A stretch of 64,000 nucleotides of DNA from Gracilibacillus massiliensis (GTDB taxonomy: Bacteria > Bacillota > Bacilli > Bacillales > Amphibacillaceae): the NCBI RefSeq assembly GCF_001458115.1, contig NZ_CZRP01000013.1, forward strand, positions 1,116,001 to 1,180,000, in the 5' to 3' direction. Under the pieces are notes generated by a model. That model was not told the origin of the DNA and searched no databases. It saw only the letters and a list, made by a program, of their open reading frames with translations. Of the stretch, positions 26,699 to 36,243 are shown piece after piece (positions within the stretch are counted from its first letter, which is position 1; each line of letters opens with the position of its first letter). The position numbers and the translations under genes are program-made.

Positions 26699-27158
26699 AT
26701 GTTTTTTCAAATGAAAACACGAATGATGTAATAATTTTGACATGATGTGTGTGCTTAGAAACCGCTTCGGCTTGTCCGCTTCCCTTTCCACGGTTTTTTC
26801 TCCTCAGCTAACTTGGATAAGCAAAAACCGCTTACCAAAGTGGATCTTCGGAGAAAAACATCCCGTTGGAGTGGAAGCGGACGCCTTCGCTAATTTTTTG
26901 TTCTACAACGATAGCATGAGCAAGCTTATAGGTATTTCTATCATTTGAACAATTCTTTACTTGAAGTAACAGCTAAAAATTATTGCAGTTACAAGCATTG
27001 TAGAACATTTCTTATCGCGGAGGCCGATTGCGTAGACTCCTGCGGGAACAGGGCGAGCCGAAGATCCATTTTTCAAAATAAAATGTATTTTGTTTTGAAA
27101 AATTAGGTCGAGTAAGCGGGAATGCGCATGAAATAAATTGTATTCCTCACTCCTCACA

Positions 27159-27191
27159 GAACCGTGCATGCGCTATTCACGCACACGGCTC
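27159..27191 (-). ncRNA. Group II intron domain V
   Basis: On the minus strand the 33-nt segment begins GAGCCGTGTGCGTGAA and ends GCATGCACGGTTC. It folds as the domain V hairpin, with the AGC triad at the base and a GNGA-like tip region. This catalytic domain, together with the conserved ends, identifies the element as a group II intron. Confidence 0.85.
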
Positions 27192-27204
27192 TTCCTATCA
27201 TCAT

Positions 27205-28533
27205 TCACAGAATATAGGATATATGATATCTCAGATCATATATGCTCATTTTAATTACCGGTTTCGGCAACGGATATTTCTCTAGGAATAATCGAAACTT
27301 CTCCCAACTGAATGATTTCCGTTGACTCCTTCGATTCATCCATTTGAATAGTAGTTGTTCAATGCTGTTCAGAAAGTAGAGGACTTCTTTATAGTTATCC
27401 GTGATACAATAATAATTATAGTAGCCCTCTAGCGATTGTGTGATTCGGCGCATGATGTCTTGGATATCCCTCGTTCGATTTGCCTTTAGCCAAGCTTTAT
27501 GTTGTTTAAGTTTGGCACGGATTTTCTTCTTGCTACTTTTCCGTTTCACACGGAACGTACCTTTCTTGCTTTTGCTACAATAGTGCGTAAAGCCAAGAAA
27601 ATCGAACGTCGATGGTTTCCTCTGTCCGTTACGCTTTGCATCTTTCCAGGCATAAGGACCGAACGAGATAATCTTCGTTTTATCCTCTGCAATTTCTAGA
27701 TGAAACTTACGTAACCTTTGAATCAGATTCGTGTAGAATCGGTTGGCATCTTCTTTGTATTGGAAACAACACACAAAGTCATCCGCATAGCGAACCATAT
27801 AGGCTTGACCTCTACATTGTTTCTTTACAACTTTCTCAAACCATAGATCCAACACATAGTGAAGATAAATATTCGCTAGAACCGGTGAAATGTTGCCCCC
27901 TTGCGGGGTTCCTCGGTCTGTATCGATATATTTCCCCTCTTCCAAATAGCCAGCTTTTAGAAATCGGGCTATAATGCGAAGTAAGTTGGGATCGTTGATA
28001 CGATCGTGGAGGCTCTTCATCGTCCAATCATGACTCACGTGATCAAAGAATCCTTTGATATCCGCATCTACTATATAATTGGTTTTCCGTTGTTCCATGT
28101 ATACATTTAAGATCTTTAATGCATCATGGCAGTTTCTATTCGGACGAAAACCGAAGGAACAATCGAGAAAATCATTTTCGTAAATGGCATTCAAAATCTT
28201 CGTAATACCCTTTTGAACGATTTTATCTTCATGTTCGGGAATACCTAGTGGCCGTTTCTTGTTGGAACCTGGCTTATCGATATAGGTACGCTTTACCGGT
28301 ACCGGTCGATAAGCCATTTTCTTCATTCGTTTCACTAGGCCTTCGATATTTTGGTCTAAATTCCCTTCGTACATTTCTTTGGTAGTGCCATTCACACCGG
28401 TTGCTTTACCTTTAGGTAATTGGTGATGGCACTGTTTCAAGTTACTTTCATTTAGTAAATGTACAAGAGAGGTAAAGACAAGCTTTTTATCCGATTTCGC
28501 CAATTCTGTTATCCTATTAAGTTTCGTTTCCAT
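27205..28533 (-). CDS. ltrA: Group II intron reverse transcriptase/maturase
   Basis: A 442-residue intron-encoded protein. The reverse transcriptase domain shows RPLGIPEHEDKIVQ, GFRPNRNCHDAL, VDADIKGFFDHV, GTPQGGNISPVLANIYL and the catalytic YADD near residue 247. A maturase (X) domain follows (LEGYYNYYCITDN), and the protein ends without an HNH endonuclease domain. The ATG at 28533 follows AGAGGTGG; a TTG 14 codons upstream is less likely. It supports splicing and retrohoming of the surrounding intron. No frameshift or stop is seen, so it may be active. Confidence 0.92.
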   Translation of the reverse strand: METKLNRITELAKSDKKLVFTSLVHLLNESNLKQCHHQLPKGKATGVNGTTKEMYEGNLDQNIEGLVKRMKKMAYRPVPVKRTYIDKPGSNKKRPLGIPEHEDKIVQKGITKILNAIYENDFLDCSFGFRPNRNCHDALKILNVYMEQRKTNYIVDADIKGFFDHVSHDWTMKSLHDRINDPNLLRIIARFLKAGYLEEGKYIDTDRGTPQGGNISPVLANIYLHYVLDLWFEKVVKKQCRGQAYMVRYADDFVCCFQYKEDANRFYTNLIQRLRKFHLEIAEDKTKIISFGPYAWKDAKRNGQRKPSTFDFLGFTHYCSKSKKGTFRVKRKSSKKKIRAKLKQHKAWLKANRTRDIQDIMRRITQSLEGYYNYYCITDNYKEVLYFLNSIEQLLFKWMNRRSQRKSFSWEKFRLFLEKYPLPKPVIKMSIYDLRYHISYIL

Positions 28534-29152
28534 AATACGTTCCACCTCTGGGTATGGATTATGTTTCCCTATCAAGGGTGATGACAGGTAACGGCCTTTC
28601 CTCCATCGGCATTACCCAACTTCATCAGTACTACGCCGTTATCCGACTTCCTTTAGGCATTTGACAGCCCTCACTTTGTTATCGCTTGTTCGTCATTACT
28701 TTCTTTATCCGAAAGACCTAAAGGACCTCCCGAGTTACCGCAACATATCAATGTGTAACGTGCCAGGGTCTTCGACTCCGGAGAAGATAGCATTCTCTCA
28801 CCTCTAACGAGAACCGTATTGTTGTCTTCTATGCTTCAGAACACATCGACCTTCTCATCTTTGGGGACATTTCGGAGCTCTATCCCTCAACCGTTATGGT
28901 TTTCCGGCCCGTTACCTAACTGTCTACGCTTAAAGGCAATGTGTTACCACTTGCCCTCCAAGACTCGCTACAAGTGAATGGTTAGTTCTTTCTTGGCGGG
29001 AATCCCACCCGCTATATGTTACGACCTATGCTCGGCCGCACCTGAGGCCGTCCCCGCGGAAAGCGCAGCAATCGGCCGGAGCGATTTGCAAGCACAATAC
29101 TCATTTCAAAATAACCATGCCGTTTATTTCGTAGTAGCTTCCTAATATGCAT

Positions 29153-29191
29153 AAAAATCCAAACGATTCAATTTCAATCGTTTGGATTTTT
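29153..29191 (-). terminator. Terminator of the second CUT1 importer operon
   Basis: The stem AAAAATCCAAACGATT / AATCGTTTGGATTTTT closes a short loop about 60 bp after the permease stop. T-runs occur on both strands. Confidence 0.8.
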
Positions 29192-29249
29192 CTAATTATA
29201 ACATTCTTTAGTTCTGGCCTCGTTCTTTTACATAATTTTTGATTTTGTT

Positions 29250-30116
29250 CTATCCCTTTACAGAACCTGCCGCAATACCCTCTACAATACGGTCACTTAA
29301 TACTAAAAAGGCAATTAATACTGGTATGATACTTATCATTAGTGTAGCACCAATTGCACCCCAGTCTGTCGAATACTGACCAATAAAGTTTTGAATACCT
29401 ACCGTTAAGGTCTTCCATTTATCTGAACTAATAAAGGTATTAACAAAAACGAATTCATTCCAGTTATAAATCATATTAATGATCGCTGTTGTTGCCATTA
29501 CAGGTGTAGTCATCGGCAATGTAATTTGGAAAAATATCCGGTGTACAGAACAACCATCTACAACAGCGGCCTCTTCAATTTCTTTAGGTAAGGTATAATA
29601 GAAACCTAACAAAATCATAATCGTCAATGGTAAATTAAATGCTGTGTAAGCTAAAATTAAGGATAATGGGTGGTTCACTATATTCAGCTCTAGGAAAAAT
29701 GAAAATAACGGAATTAGAGCGGAGTGAATCGGCACCATTAATCCGACCATAAATAGACCTAAAGTCAATTTATTTAACTTCCAATTCATACGGGTAATCG
29801 CAAATGTCACAAAACTAGCTAACAGTAATGTCAATATTACTGAAGTAACGGTAATCCATACACTGTTAAAAAAGTAGACATTTATATTACCATTTTCCCA
29901 AACATTCAGGTAATTCACCCATTGAGGATCCTGTGGTAAAGCAAAAGGTGATAAACCAAAGACTTCTGTATTTGTCTTTAATGAAAACATTGCAAGCCAT
30001 ATTAATGGATATAATTGAAAAAGGGCAACAACGATCAAGCATATATAGAGAAGAATCATCCCGATTCTAGCCAACATACTTTTTTCACTTTGCCCCCCGT
30101 TTTGAATCTGAGCCAT
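29250..30116 (-). CDS. Sugar ABC permease, MalG-like
   Basis: A 288-residue CUT1 permease with six membrane segments, EAA loop EIEEAAVVDGCSVHRIFF near residue 185 and C-terminal VEGIAAGSVKG. The ATG at 30116 is chosen; an upstream in-frame ATG would overlap the previous gene. AGGAAGG lies 11 bases before the chosen start. It is the last gene of the binding protein-permease-permease set downstream of a two-component system. The substrate is unknown. Confidence 0.87.
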   Translation of the reverse strand: MAQIQNGGQSEKSMLARIGMILLYICLIVVALFQLYPLIWLAMFSLKTNTEVFGLSPFALPQDPQWVNYLNVWENGNINVYFFNSVWITVTSVILTLLLASFVTFAITRMNWKLNKLTLGLFMVGLMVPIHSALIPLFSFFLELNIVNHPLSLILAYTAFNLPLTIMILLGFYYTLPKEIEEAAVVDGCSVHRIFFQITLPMTTPVMATTAIINMIYNWNEFVFVNTFISSDKWKTLTVGIQNFIGQYSTDWGAIGATLMISIIPVLIAFLVLSDRIVEGIAAGSVKG

Positions 30117-30132
30117 CTGTCTTCCATCCTTC

Positions 30133-31011
30133 CTAGTATTGAACTTCATCTTCCGACGCAGTAAGTTTGCGGGTAATCCATGTCACAATTAACGTAATAA
30201 TTAGTAAGAAAAAGGCAATTGCACTACCATAACCGAAATCAAAAGTATCAAATGCTTTTTTATACATGTAAGAGGCAATTACTTCACTTGCACCGTTTGG
30301 CCCTCCACCTGTCATAACGTAGATTAAATCAAAGTATTTTAATGATCCTACTATTGCTAATACGATGGTAACTTTTATAACACCAGAAATTAAAGGAACC
30401 TTAATTTTATATGCAATTTGAACTGGGTTAGCACCATCAATACGTGCTGCCTCGATTAGTTCTTCTGGAATACCTTTGAGTGCAGCATAATAAATGATGA
30501 TATAAAAACCAGCATATTGCCAAAGTATGGCAACAAAAATTGCGTATAAAACTAAATCGGTGTCAGCTAACCAAGCTGGTGGATTCTCCATACCAAATGA
30601 AGTTAATAAGCTATTTAATACCCCATTATTTGGATCATAAATTTTCACCCATAACTGTGCGATCGCAACGGAGGAAAGCAACATGGGAATTAAATATATT
30701 TTTCTTAATAAATTGGAACCTTTTATTTTACCTGCTAATATCAAAGATACGATTAAATAGCCTGCTAAACTTATTGTTGAAAATATTGCTAACAAGAATG
30801 AGTGCCAAGCACTTTCCCAAAACTTCGCATCTTGAATTAATACTTTATAGTTTTCTAATCCGATAAATGTCATTTCTCCAATACCGTTCCATTCCATCAA
30901 GCCATAATACCCTGTTATTAGCATAGGCCCGTAGATAACAGCCATTACCAAAACAAGTGCTGGCAGAACGTATAAAGCAATGACTGCCTTATTTGACATT
31001 ACCTTGTTCAT
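30133..31011 (-). CDS. Sugar ABC permease, MalF-like
   Basis: A 292-residue CUT1 permease with six membrane segments and EAA loop ELIEAARIDGANPVQIAY near residue 190. The ATG at 31011 follows AAAGGAGC; longer in-frame extensions upstream run into the intergenic stem-loop and lack a ribosome binding site. It sits 16 bp before the MalG-like partner. It resembles the short LacF/MsmF type without the MalF extension. Confidence 0.87.
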   Translation of the reverse strand: MNKVMSNKAVIALYVLPALVLVMAVIYGPMLITGYYGLMEWNGIGEMTFIGLENYKVLIQDAKFWESAWHSFLLAIFSTISLAGYLIVSLILAGKIKGSNLLRKIYLIPMLLSSVAIAQLWVKIYDPNNGVLNSLLTSFGMENPPAWLADTDLVLYAIFVAILWQYAGFYIIIYYAALKGIPEELIEAARIDGANPVQIAYKIKVPLISGVIKVTIVLAIVGSLKYFDLIYVMTGGGPNGASEVIASYMYKKAFDTFDFGYGSAIAFFLLIITLIVTWITRKLTASEDEVQY

Positions 31012-31090
31012 CGCTATTGCTCCTTTATGTCGTAATATCGCCTTCGTTTTCCAATTCAACTGCACACTGCTTGTTAGTGTTTTAAGGCAG

Positions 31091-31127
31091 AAAAAGGACA
31101 TATTCATCCTTGAAATATGTCCTTTTT
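31091..31127 (-). terminator. Stem-loop/attenuator between binding-protein and permease genes
   Basis: A 14-bp stem, AAAAAGGACATATT and AATATGTCCTTTTT, lies about a dozen bases after the binding-protein stop. On the minus strand the stem ends in a T-run, so partial termination is likely. This would give more binding protein than permease. Confidence 0.75.
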
Positions 31128-31138
31128 CGCTCTTTTAA

Positions 31139-32500
31139 TTATTCTCCTGAAGATATTGCTTCTTCATGATTTTGTGCAAATTCTTCAGGTGTAACAGCAT
31201 CACCGAACAGTGCTTGGATCATATCCAAGTGCGTTTCCGCTGCAGCAGCACTTAACTGAACATCAGCATATAGCGTGATATTAGATGATTCATTTAAATC
31301 ATTTAATACGTCTACATACATTTGTGGTAAATCTACACTTTCTGTATCCACTTTAGTTGCTGGAATAACACCTGCTTTTTCAACAGACTGTTCTCCCCAT
31401 TTCTGTACGAAGAATGAAACAAACTCTTTTGCTTCGTCTTTTACTTCCGAGTTTTCAGCAACAAACATACCAACACCAGGACCACCGACAAAACTATCTC
31501 GATCACCTTTTCCACCTTCTACTAGTGGGAATTTCATATAATCGATTGAATCTTTAAATTCTTGTGAATTTTCTTCACTTGTTGTAAATTCAGGTAAATC
31601 CCATGATCCCATTAGATACATTGCTGCTTGTTCATTAAGGAAGTACCCTTTTGCTTCATCATTTCCTAAACCGTTATATCCATTTAGAAATGCTCCCATA
31701 TCTACTAAGCTTTTCACTTCTTCTGCAGCTTCAATTAAAGCTGGATCTTCAAAACTTGCTTCACCTAGAATCGCATCATTTAATAATTCAGCTCCACCAA
31801 TACGATCTGCTAGATACATATACCACATCGAACCAGTCCAACGATCTTTGTTACCAAGTGCGATAGGTGTTACACCATTATCTACTAATGTTTGAGAAAC
31901 TTCTTTGAATTCTTCAAATGTTTCAGGTACCTCTACCCCATTTTCTTCAAAAATACGTTTGTTGTAATATAGAGGTGTAATGTTTAGCTCTAAAGGTAAA
32001 CCATAAGTTGTTCCGTCTAAAGCATAAGCTTCTGCTGTACCAGGAACGAACATGTCATTTAGTGGTCCTTCTAATAAATCATCTAAAGAAGCAAACATAT
32101 TACCGCTTACATATGGTTCTAAGAATCCTGCTGCCCAAGTCATACCAACATCAGGTAGTTCATTAGAAGTCGATAATACTTTTAATTTTTCTTTATATTG
32201 TTCATTACTTAAAATTTCTACTTCAACAGAAACACCTTCATTTTCTGCTTCAAAATCTGCGATAATCTCATTTACGATATCATGGTGTTGTTTTGAACTT
32301 CCTTCAGGCCATAAGTGCATAAACTCGATTGTTTTTTCTTCTCCGCTTGAATCGCTTTCATTTTCTTCACTGGTTGATTCTGAATCCGTGTTTTCTCCAC
32401 CCGCTTCTTGATCACTGTCAGAATCTCCACCACATGCTGCAAGCGCAAACAATAAAACTAAAGCAAACGAAAATAATAATTTTTTCGATAGATCTTTCAT
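31139..32500 (-). CDS. Sugar ABC transporter binding lipoprotein
   Basis: A 453-residue family 1 solute-binding protein. The lipobox is ALAAC with lipidated Cys23, followed by a long acidic Ser/Glu/Asp linker to about residue 55. The mature part (TIEFMHLWPEGSSKQHHDIVNEI, AAMYLMGSWDLPEF) is typical of CUT1 sugar-binding proteins. It has its own promoter about 45 bp upstream and lies 105 bp downstream of the response regulator gene. Ligand unknown; the YesMN-like system upstream probably controls it. Confidence 0.88.
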   Translation of the reverse strand: MKDLSKKLLFSFALVLLFALAACGGDSDSDQEAGGENTDSESTSEENESDSSGEEKTIEFMHLWPEGSSKQHHDIVNEIIADFEAENEGVSVEVEILSNEQYKEKLKVLSTSNELPDVGMTWAAGFLEPYVSGNMFASLDDLLEGPLNDMFVPGTAEAYALDGTTYGLPLELNITPLYYNKRIFEENGVEVPETFEEFKEVSQTLVDNGVTPIALGNKDRWTGSMWYMYLADRIGGAELLNDAILGEASFEDPALIEAAEEVKSLVDMGAFLNGYNGLGNDEAKGYFLNEQAAMYLMGSWDLPEFTTSEENSQEFKDSIDYMKFPLVEGGKGDRDSFVGGPGVGMFVAENSEVKDEAKEFVSFFVQKWGEQSVEKAGVIPATKVDTESVDLPQMYVDVLNDLNESSNITLYADVQLSAAAAETHLDMIQALFGDAVTPEEFAQNHEEAISSGE

Positions 32501-32544
32501 TTGTGTATACCCCCATTTAGAATAAGTTTTTTAAGTACTCTTAA

Positions 32545-32573
32545 AGTGTAGCACCATGGGGATTTTCTCGTAA
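32545..32573 (-). promoter_or_regulatory. Promoter of the binding-protein gene
   Basis: On the minus strand a -35-like TTACGA (32568-32573) and a -10 TACACT (32545-32550) are separated by exactly 17 bp. The transcript would start about 35 bp before the GGGGG ribosome binding site. Confidence 0.45.
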
Positions 32574-32605
32574 GGTAACAACGATTAGGTAAAATACCAC
32601 TTATT

Positions 32606-33385
32606 TTAGGAATCGCTTACATTCTTTTTCCTAAACCCATTTGGTGTTGTGTTTTCAAACTGTTTAAATAGTTTAATGAAATATTTGGAGGTTTGATAAC
32701 CGCTCTGCTCCGCAATTTCAGACACTGTCAGATTTGTTGAAAGTAGTAACTTTTTGGATTCTTGTATTCTTCTTCTTGTTAAATACTCACTAAATGTCAC
32801 TTCTAACTCTTCTTTAAACAAAGCACTTAAATAACTGGCATTCAAATGTACTTCACTAGCAACTTTTTTTAATGTTAACTCTTGATTGAAATGCTGATCA
32901 ATATAATCCATCGCTTCTTTAACACCCCTGTTATACTTACTTAACTGTTGCATCTCGATGAGTTTGTCATCTACTATTTTATTAAAAATACCTGTTTTCT
33001 CTCGTTGTTTATCAATATCCATGGCTCTCTCAATTGCTTCCATCAGTTTTTCTTTCGCTATCGGTTTTAACAAATAATTGACTACTCCTAGTTCTAGTGC
33101 CTCGTGTGCATATTCAAATTCTGAATAGGCAGAAATAACAATTACTACCGGATCTTGCGCCTTTTCTTTGAGTTGCTTTAATAACTCTAAACCTGAAACT
33201 TCAGGCATACGTATATCTGTTATAAGTACATGTATTTTTTCGTGATTAATAAGATCTAATGCCGCTTCAGCATTTTCTGCCGTGATGACTTGATATTGAT
33301 GTTCGATAGATCTTTCAATTGTTTTCTTAATACCTTGTCGACTTCTAGGTTCATCATCTACCACGAGAATTACTTTTTCATTCAC
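32606..33385 (-). CDS. Response regulator with AraC output, short YesN type
   Basis: A 259-residue regulator. The receiver has D10/D11, phospho-acceptor D57 in VLITDIRMPEVSG and Lys in NYLLKPIAKEK. The AraC double helix-turn-helix follows almost directly (residues about 155-255: LTLKKVASEVHLNASYLSALF, IAEQSGYQTSKYFIKLFK). It lacks the long middle region of the paralogue at 17018. The start is a GTG after GGAGG with eight bases spacing. It lies 13 bp after the kinase gene and precedes the importer it likely controls. Confidence 0.9.
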   Translation of the reverse strand: MNEKVILVVDDEPRSRQGIKKTIERSIEHQYQVITAENAEAALDLINHEKIHVLITDIRMPEVSGLELLKQLKEKAQDPVVIVISAYSEFEYAHEALELGVVNYLLKPIAKEKLMEAIERAMDIDKQREKTGIFNKIVDDKLIEMQQLSKYNRGVKEAMDYIDQHFNQELTLKKVASEVHLNASYLSALFKEELEVTFSEYLTRRRIQESKKLLLSTNLTVSEIAEQSGYQTSKYFIKLFKQFENTTPNGFRKKNVSDS

Positions 33386-33398
33386 ATTAACAACCTCC

Positions 33399-35129
33399 TT
33401 ATACTGGAATTTCGAAACTTATCATGGTTCCTTTGCCCTCTTCACTTGTAATAGTAATCTCACGACATCTTTCCGACTCATAATACATCCTTAAGCGTTG
33501 TTGCACATTTTGCAAGGCTAGGCCATGTTTTTTTTGTTGATGCATACCGCCCTCCATCAATTTCTTCACTTCCGCTAATTTTTTATCGCTCATCCCTGGA
33601 CCATTATCAGCTACTACGATTCTTAATCTATTAACATGAGGTATTTTTTCAATCGTTACAGTAATATGACTATTACCGACGACATTACCAGCTCCATGTA
33701 AGATCGCATTTTCTACAAAAGGTTGTACCATTAATTTAGGTATTTTTACATCTAACCATTCTGGATCGACATCTTTCTCCCAGTTTAGTCGGTCACCAAA
33801 ACGCATTCGCATAATCTTCATATATCGTTCAATATGATCTAATTCTTCCTTAATTGTTACCCATTCATCTTGATTTTCTTTTGTTATCGTATATCGGAAT
33901 AACTCTGACATTGCCAACACAACATTCGCAAGTTCTTCCTCCTCTTTTTCATCTAAAGACCAGTACAATGCATCTAACGTATTAAACAGAAAATGAGGAT
34001 GAATTTGGGCCTGTAACGCTTTCAACTCGGTTCTATTTTTAATAATTTCCTTTTCATACACCATTTGCACTAAATAATTTGTCTCTTCTGCTAATTGATT
34101 ATAAGTCTGATTTAATTCATTAATTTCATTCGTAGAATTCACAACAGGATTATGGGCAAGTACCCCTTCACCAGCTGTTCTCATCGTTTTAGTAAGTCTC
34201 GTGATCGGTTTTGTGATAAACGTAGACAAAAAGAATGACGAAATAAAAAAGATTATTAATCCAATAAGCCCAGCGATCAATATCCCTGACTGCACAGTAG
34301 AAATACCTGAGGTCAACTGATTGACTGGTGACAAGTTATACATCGTCCAGCCTGTTAATGGTGACGTTTCTTTAACTAACATATATTCTTGTTCATTAAT
34401 ATCGATCTTTTCAGATTCTGTTTCCAATATTTTTTCAAAATCTTCTCCATGATAATTACTAACAATTTTTTCATTCATTTCATCTACTAAAATAGTAATA
34501 TCATCCGTTTCACCATTTTGTTGGTTAGGATTTAATTGGAAATAATTCCGATTGACTCGAGCGATAATATAACCACCATGCCTAAAATTATCGTCGATTA
34601 AATTAATTTGCCTGCCAACCAAAAAGTAGTTTTGGTCCAATGGGTCTTCACCCAACCATACTAATTGCCCGCCTTGATCATTTGCTCGAATAATCCAACG
34701 AGGATCAACTCGGTCTAATAAAACGGTAGAATCGATCGGAATAATTCTTTGGTATGCTTTATTGTATAACTCAATCGAATAAATACCGTCCGCATTTGCT
34801 TGAATTAAGTTAGTTGTACTTATTAACGACTGCCTATTATTGAACGAGGTTATCTCTCCTTTTGATTCCATTAATAAGGCATCTTGCACTTCTTCATTTG
34901 TTAACACTTGCTTTGTAACCATATTTAATTGTTCAAATAACGAATCATAACGTCCTGATGATTCAATTACTGTCTGTTTTATTTGCTCTTCTGCATTACC
35001 TTGTAGCAAATCCTCTACTAATATATAGGTGATTGTGCTTACAATAAATAAGACAATAAACATCACAAGTAAATAGACAACCAATAACTGGTTTCGTAAC
35101 GTATTCCATTTTTTAATATAATTGACCAT
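33399..35129 (-). CDS. Sensor histidine kinase, YesM type
   Basis: A 576-residue kinase: N-terminal membrane segment (LLVVYLLVMFIVLFIVSTI), extracellular sensor of about 240 residues, second segment (GILIAGLIGLIIFFISSFFL), HAMP domain, His box ALQAQIHPHFLFNTLDALYW and ATPase domain with VENAILHGAG and VADNGPGM. The ATG at 35129 follows GGAG by eight bases; a longer in-frame extension upstream lacks a site. It is first in a kinase-regulator pair upstream of the CUT1 importer. Confidence 0.9.
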   Translation of the reverse strand: MVNYIKKWNTLRNQLLVVYLLVMFIVLFIVSTITYILVEDLLQGNAEEQIKQTVIESSGRYDSLFEQLNMVTKQVLTNEEVQDALLMESKGEITSFNNRQSLISTTNLIQANADGIYSIELYNKAYQRIIPIDSTVLLDRVDPRWIIRANDQGGQLVWLGEDPLDQNYFLVGRQINLIDDNFRHGGYIIARVNRNYFQLNPNQQNGETDDITILVDEMNEKIVSNYHGEDFEKILETESEKIDINEQEYMLVKETSPLTGWTMYNLSPVNQLTSGISTVQSGILIAGLIGLIIFFISSFFLSTFITKPITRLTKTMRTAGEGVLAHNPVVNSTNEINELNQTYNQLAEETNYLVQMVYEKEIIKNRTELKALQAQIHPHFLFNTLDALYWSLDEKEEEELANVVLAMSELFRYTITKENQDEWVTIKEELDHIERYMKIMRMRFGDRLNWEKDVDPEWLDVKIPKLMVQPFVENAILHGAGNVVGNSHITVTIEKIPHVNRLRIVVADNGPGMSDKKLAEVKKLMEGGMHQQKKHGLALQNVQQRLRMYYESERCREITITSEEGKGTMISFEIPV

Positions 35130-35224
35130 GTTTAACACTCCATGATTTGGTGTACTTTGTTTATTCGATATCCTAAGTAGTGGTATTATTATACTATGAA
35201 TAGGCAATTCTGGAAAGTGAACTT

Positions 35225-35330
35225 TACTTTCAGAGGAGGATGAAGGGAAAATGCCGCGAAAAGGGAACTAGGTAGTCGGAGCGGTGGATACCTATACACT
35301 ACATTTCAAAATGATTACTTTGATAAAAAA
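35225..35330. repeat. Dispersed composite repeat, copy F (right end only)
   Basis: Only the right flank is present: a degraded AAAATGCCGCGAAAAGGGAA edge, GTCGGAGCGGTGGATAC, then TACACTACATTTCAAAATG, closely matching the right end of copy D including the further ATTATATGCTTTTCTTGCT. It lies between the kinase start and the DeoR gene. Confidence 0.65.
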
Positions 35331-35375
35331 TGCCTTGATACCGCGGATTATATGCTTTTCTTGCTAAAATAAAAA

Positions 35376-35404
35376 CACTACGTTAATGATTTTTTAACGT
35401 AGTG
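35376..35404 (-). terminator. Terminator overlapping the end of the DeoR gene
   Basis: The stem CACTACGTTAA / TTAACGTAGTG uses the last codons and the stop codon of the regulator as one arm. On the minus strand TTTTTATTTT follows. Confidence 0.8.
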
Positions 35405-36164
35405 CTTTTATTACTTCTAATCCTATTTCATTTAAATCAGTCACGTCTTGTTCGGATACATTACTATCGGTAATAATACGTTGCACATTTGATAGTGGAG
35501 ACACATAGGCAAAAGCTTGGAGATGAAATTTTTGATGGTTTGCTAATATATACGTAGTATCTGCTATATCGATCATCTTTTGTTTCACTCTAGCTTGTTG
35601 TTCATTAGACTCACTAATCCCTTTTTCAAAATGAATTCCTTTACTCGACAAAAATGCTTTGTTTACATGATATAAATCAAGCGAACGCTCTGCTAAAGGC
35701 CCCACATAAGAAAGAGATTTAGCAAGCAGTGTCCCTCCTGTAGAAATAACGGTTACCTGATTCTTCTTACTTAATTCCAAAACAACATTAACAGCATTTG
35801 TTAAAACGGTAATTGGTATATTCGGCAAATTTTTTGCAACATACCATGCCGTTGTACTTGCATCTAACAAGATTTTATCTGACTCCACAATATGTTTAAC
35901 GGCTTCTTGAGCTATCTCCCTTTTCTCCTCCACATACATTACTTCGCGTTCTTGAAAAGGAATTTCAGGTCCGTCATTAGTGACTTCAATACTGACTGCC
36001 CCACCATGACTGCGAGCTAACTTTTTCTCCTTTTCTAGCTTCTCTAAATCTCGACGAATGGTTTCATCTGTTACTGAAAAAAATTTCGCGAGCTCTGATA
36101 CCCGAATACTTTTTTTCTGATTGACGACTTCTACAATTCGTTGATGTCTTTGCGCAACTAACAT
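35394..36164 (-). CDS. DeoR-family transcriptional regulator
   Basis: A 256-residue DeoR protein. The N-terminal helix-turn-helix (RVSELAKFFSVTDETIRRDLEKLE, residues about 19-45) is followed by the ARSHGGAV linker and a sugar-phosphate sensor domain (LLDASTTAWYVAKNL, VISTGGTLL). It ends the rhaM-deoR unit. In B. subtilis a DeoR-type protein (RhaR) controls rhamnose genes including rhaM, so the same role is likely here. The rhamnose isomerase and kinase genes are not in this window. Confidence 0.87.
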   Translation of the reverse strand: MLVAQRHQRIVEVVNQKKSIRVSELAKFFSVTDETIRRDLEKLEKEKKLARSHGGAVSIEVTNDGPEIPFQEREVMYVEEKREIAQEAVKHIVESDKILLDASTTAWYVAKNLPNIPITVLTNAVNVVLELSKKNQVTVISTGGTLLAKSLSYVGPLAERSLDLYHVNKAFLSSKGIHFEKGISESNEQQARVKQKMIDIADTTYILANHQKFHLQAFAYVSPLSNVQRIITDSNVSEQDVTDLNEIGLEVIKALR

Positions 36165-36243
36165 TCAATTCTCCTGCCTTCTTCATTCGAAACATTTCTA
36201 TTACTGACTATATGGAATAATTAGCAATAATTCAAGTTATTCG

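Larger units (their letters stand above)
27107..29041 (-). mobile_element. Group II intron (1,935 nt) with maturase/reverse transcriptase
   Basis: On the minus strand the element starts GTGCGGCC at 29041, matching the group II 5-prime consensus GUGYG, and ends CTCGAC at 27107, matching the 3-prime AY rule. A recognisable domain V lies near the 3-prime end, followed by a domain VI-like stem. A reverse transcriptase occupies the middle; 28534-29041 is the structured 5-prime RNA. The exon junction CCTCAG can pair with a possible EBS1 (TTGAGG, 28885-28890) with one G-T wobble. The boundaries are fixed by comparison with intact repeat copies. Confidence 0.88.
26719..29145. repeat. Dispersed composite repeat, copy E, split by a group II intron
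   Basis: The left part (26719-27106) starts with GATGTAATAATTTTGACATG, holds one module (about 26760-26900) and a central spacer ending in AAGCATTGTAGAAC, then a second module beginning GCGGAGGCCGATTGCGTAG. This breaks at AAAAATTAG (27106) and resumes at CTGAGGCCGTCCCC (29042) through to TTTCGTAGTAGC near 29145. Removing 27107-29041 restores the AAAANTTAGCTGAGG junction seen in other copies. About 490 bp of repeat in all. Confidence 0.8.

Noticed and set aside
26742-26948. Possible small gene of 68 codons
   Set aside because: Chance frame inside repeat copy E.
32052-32411. Plus-strand frame of 119 codons opposite the binding-protein gene
   Set aside because: Shadow of a clear lipoprotein gene; composition is that of an antisense frame.
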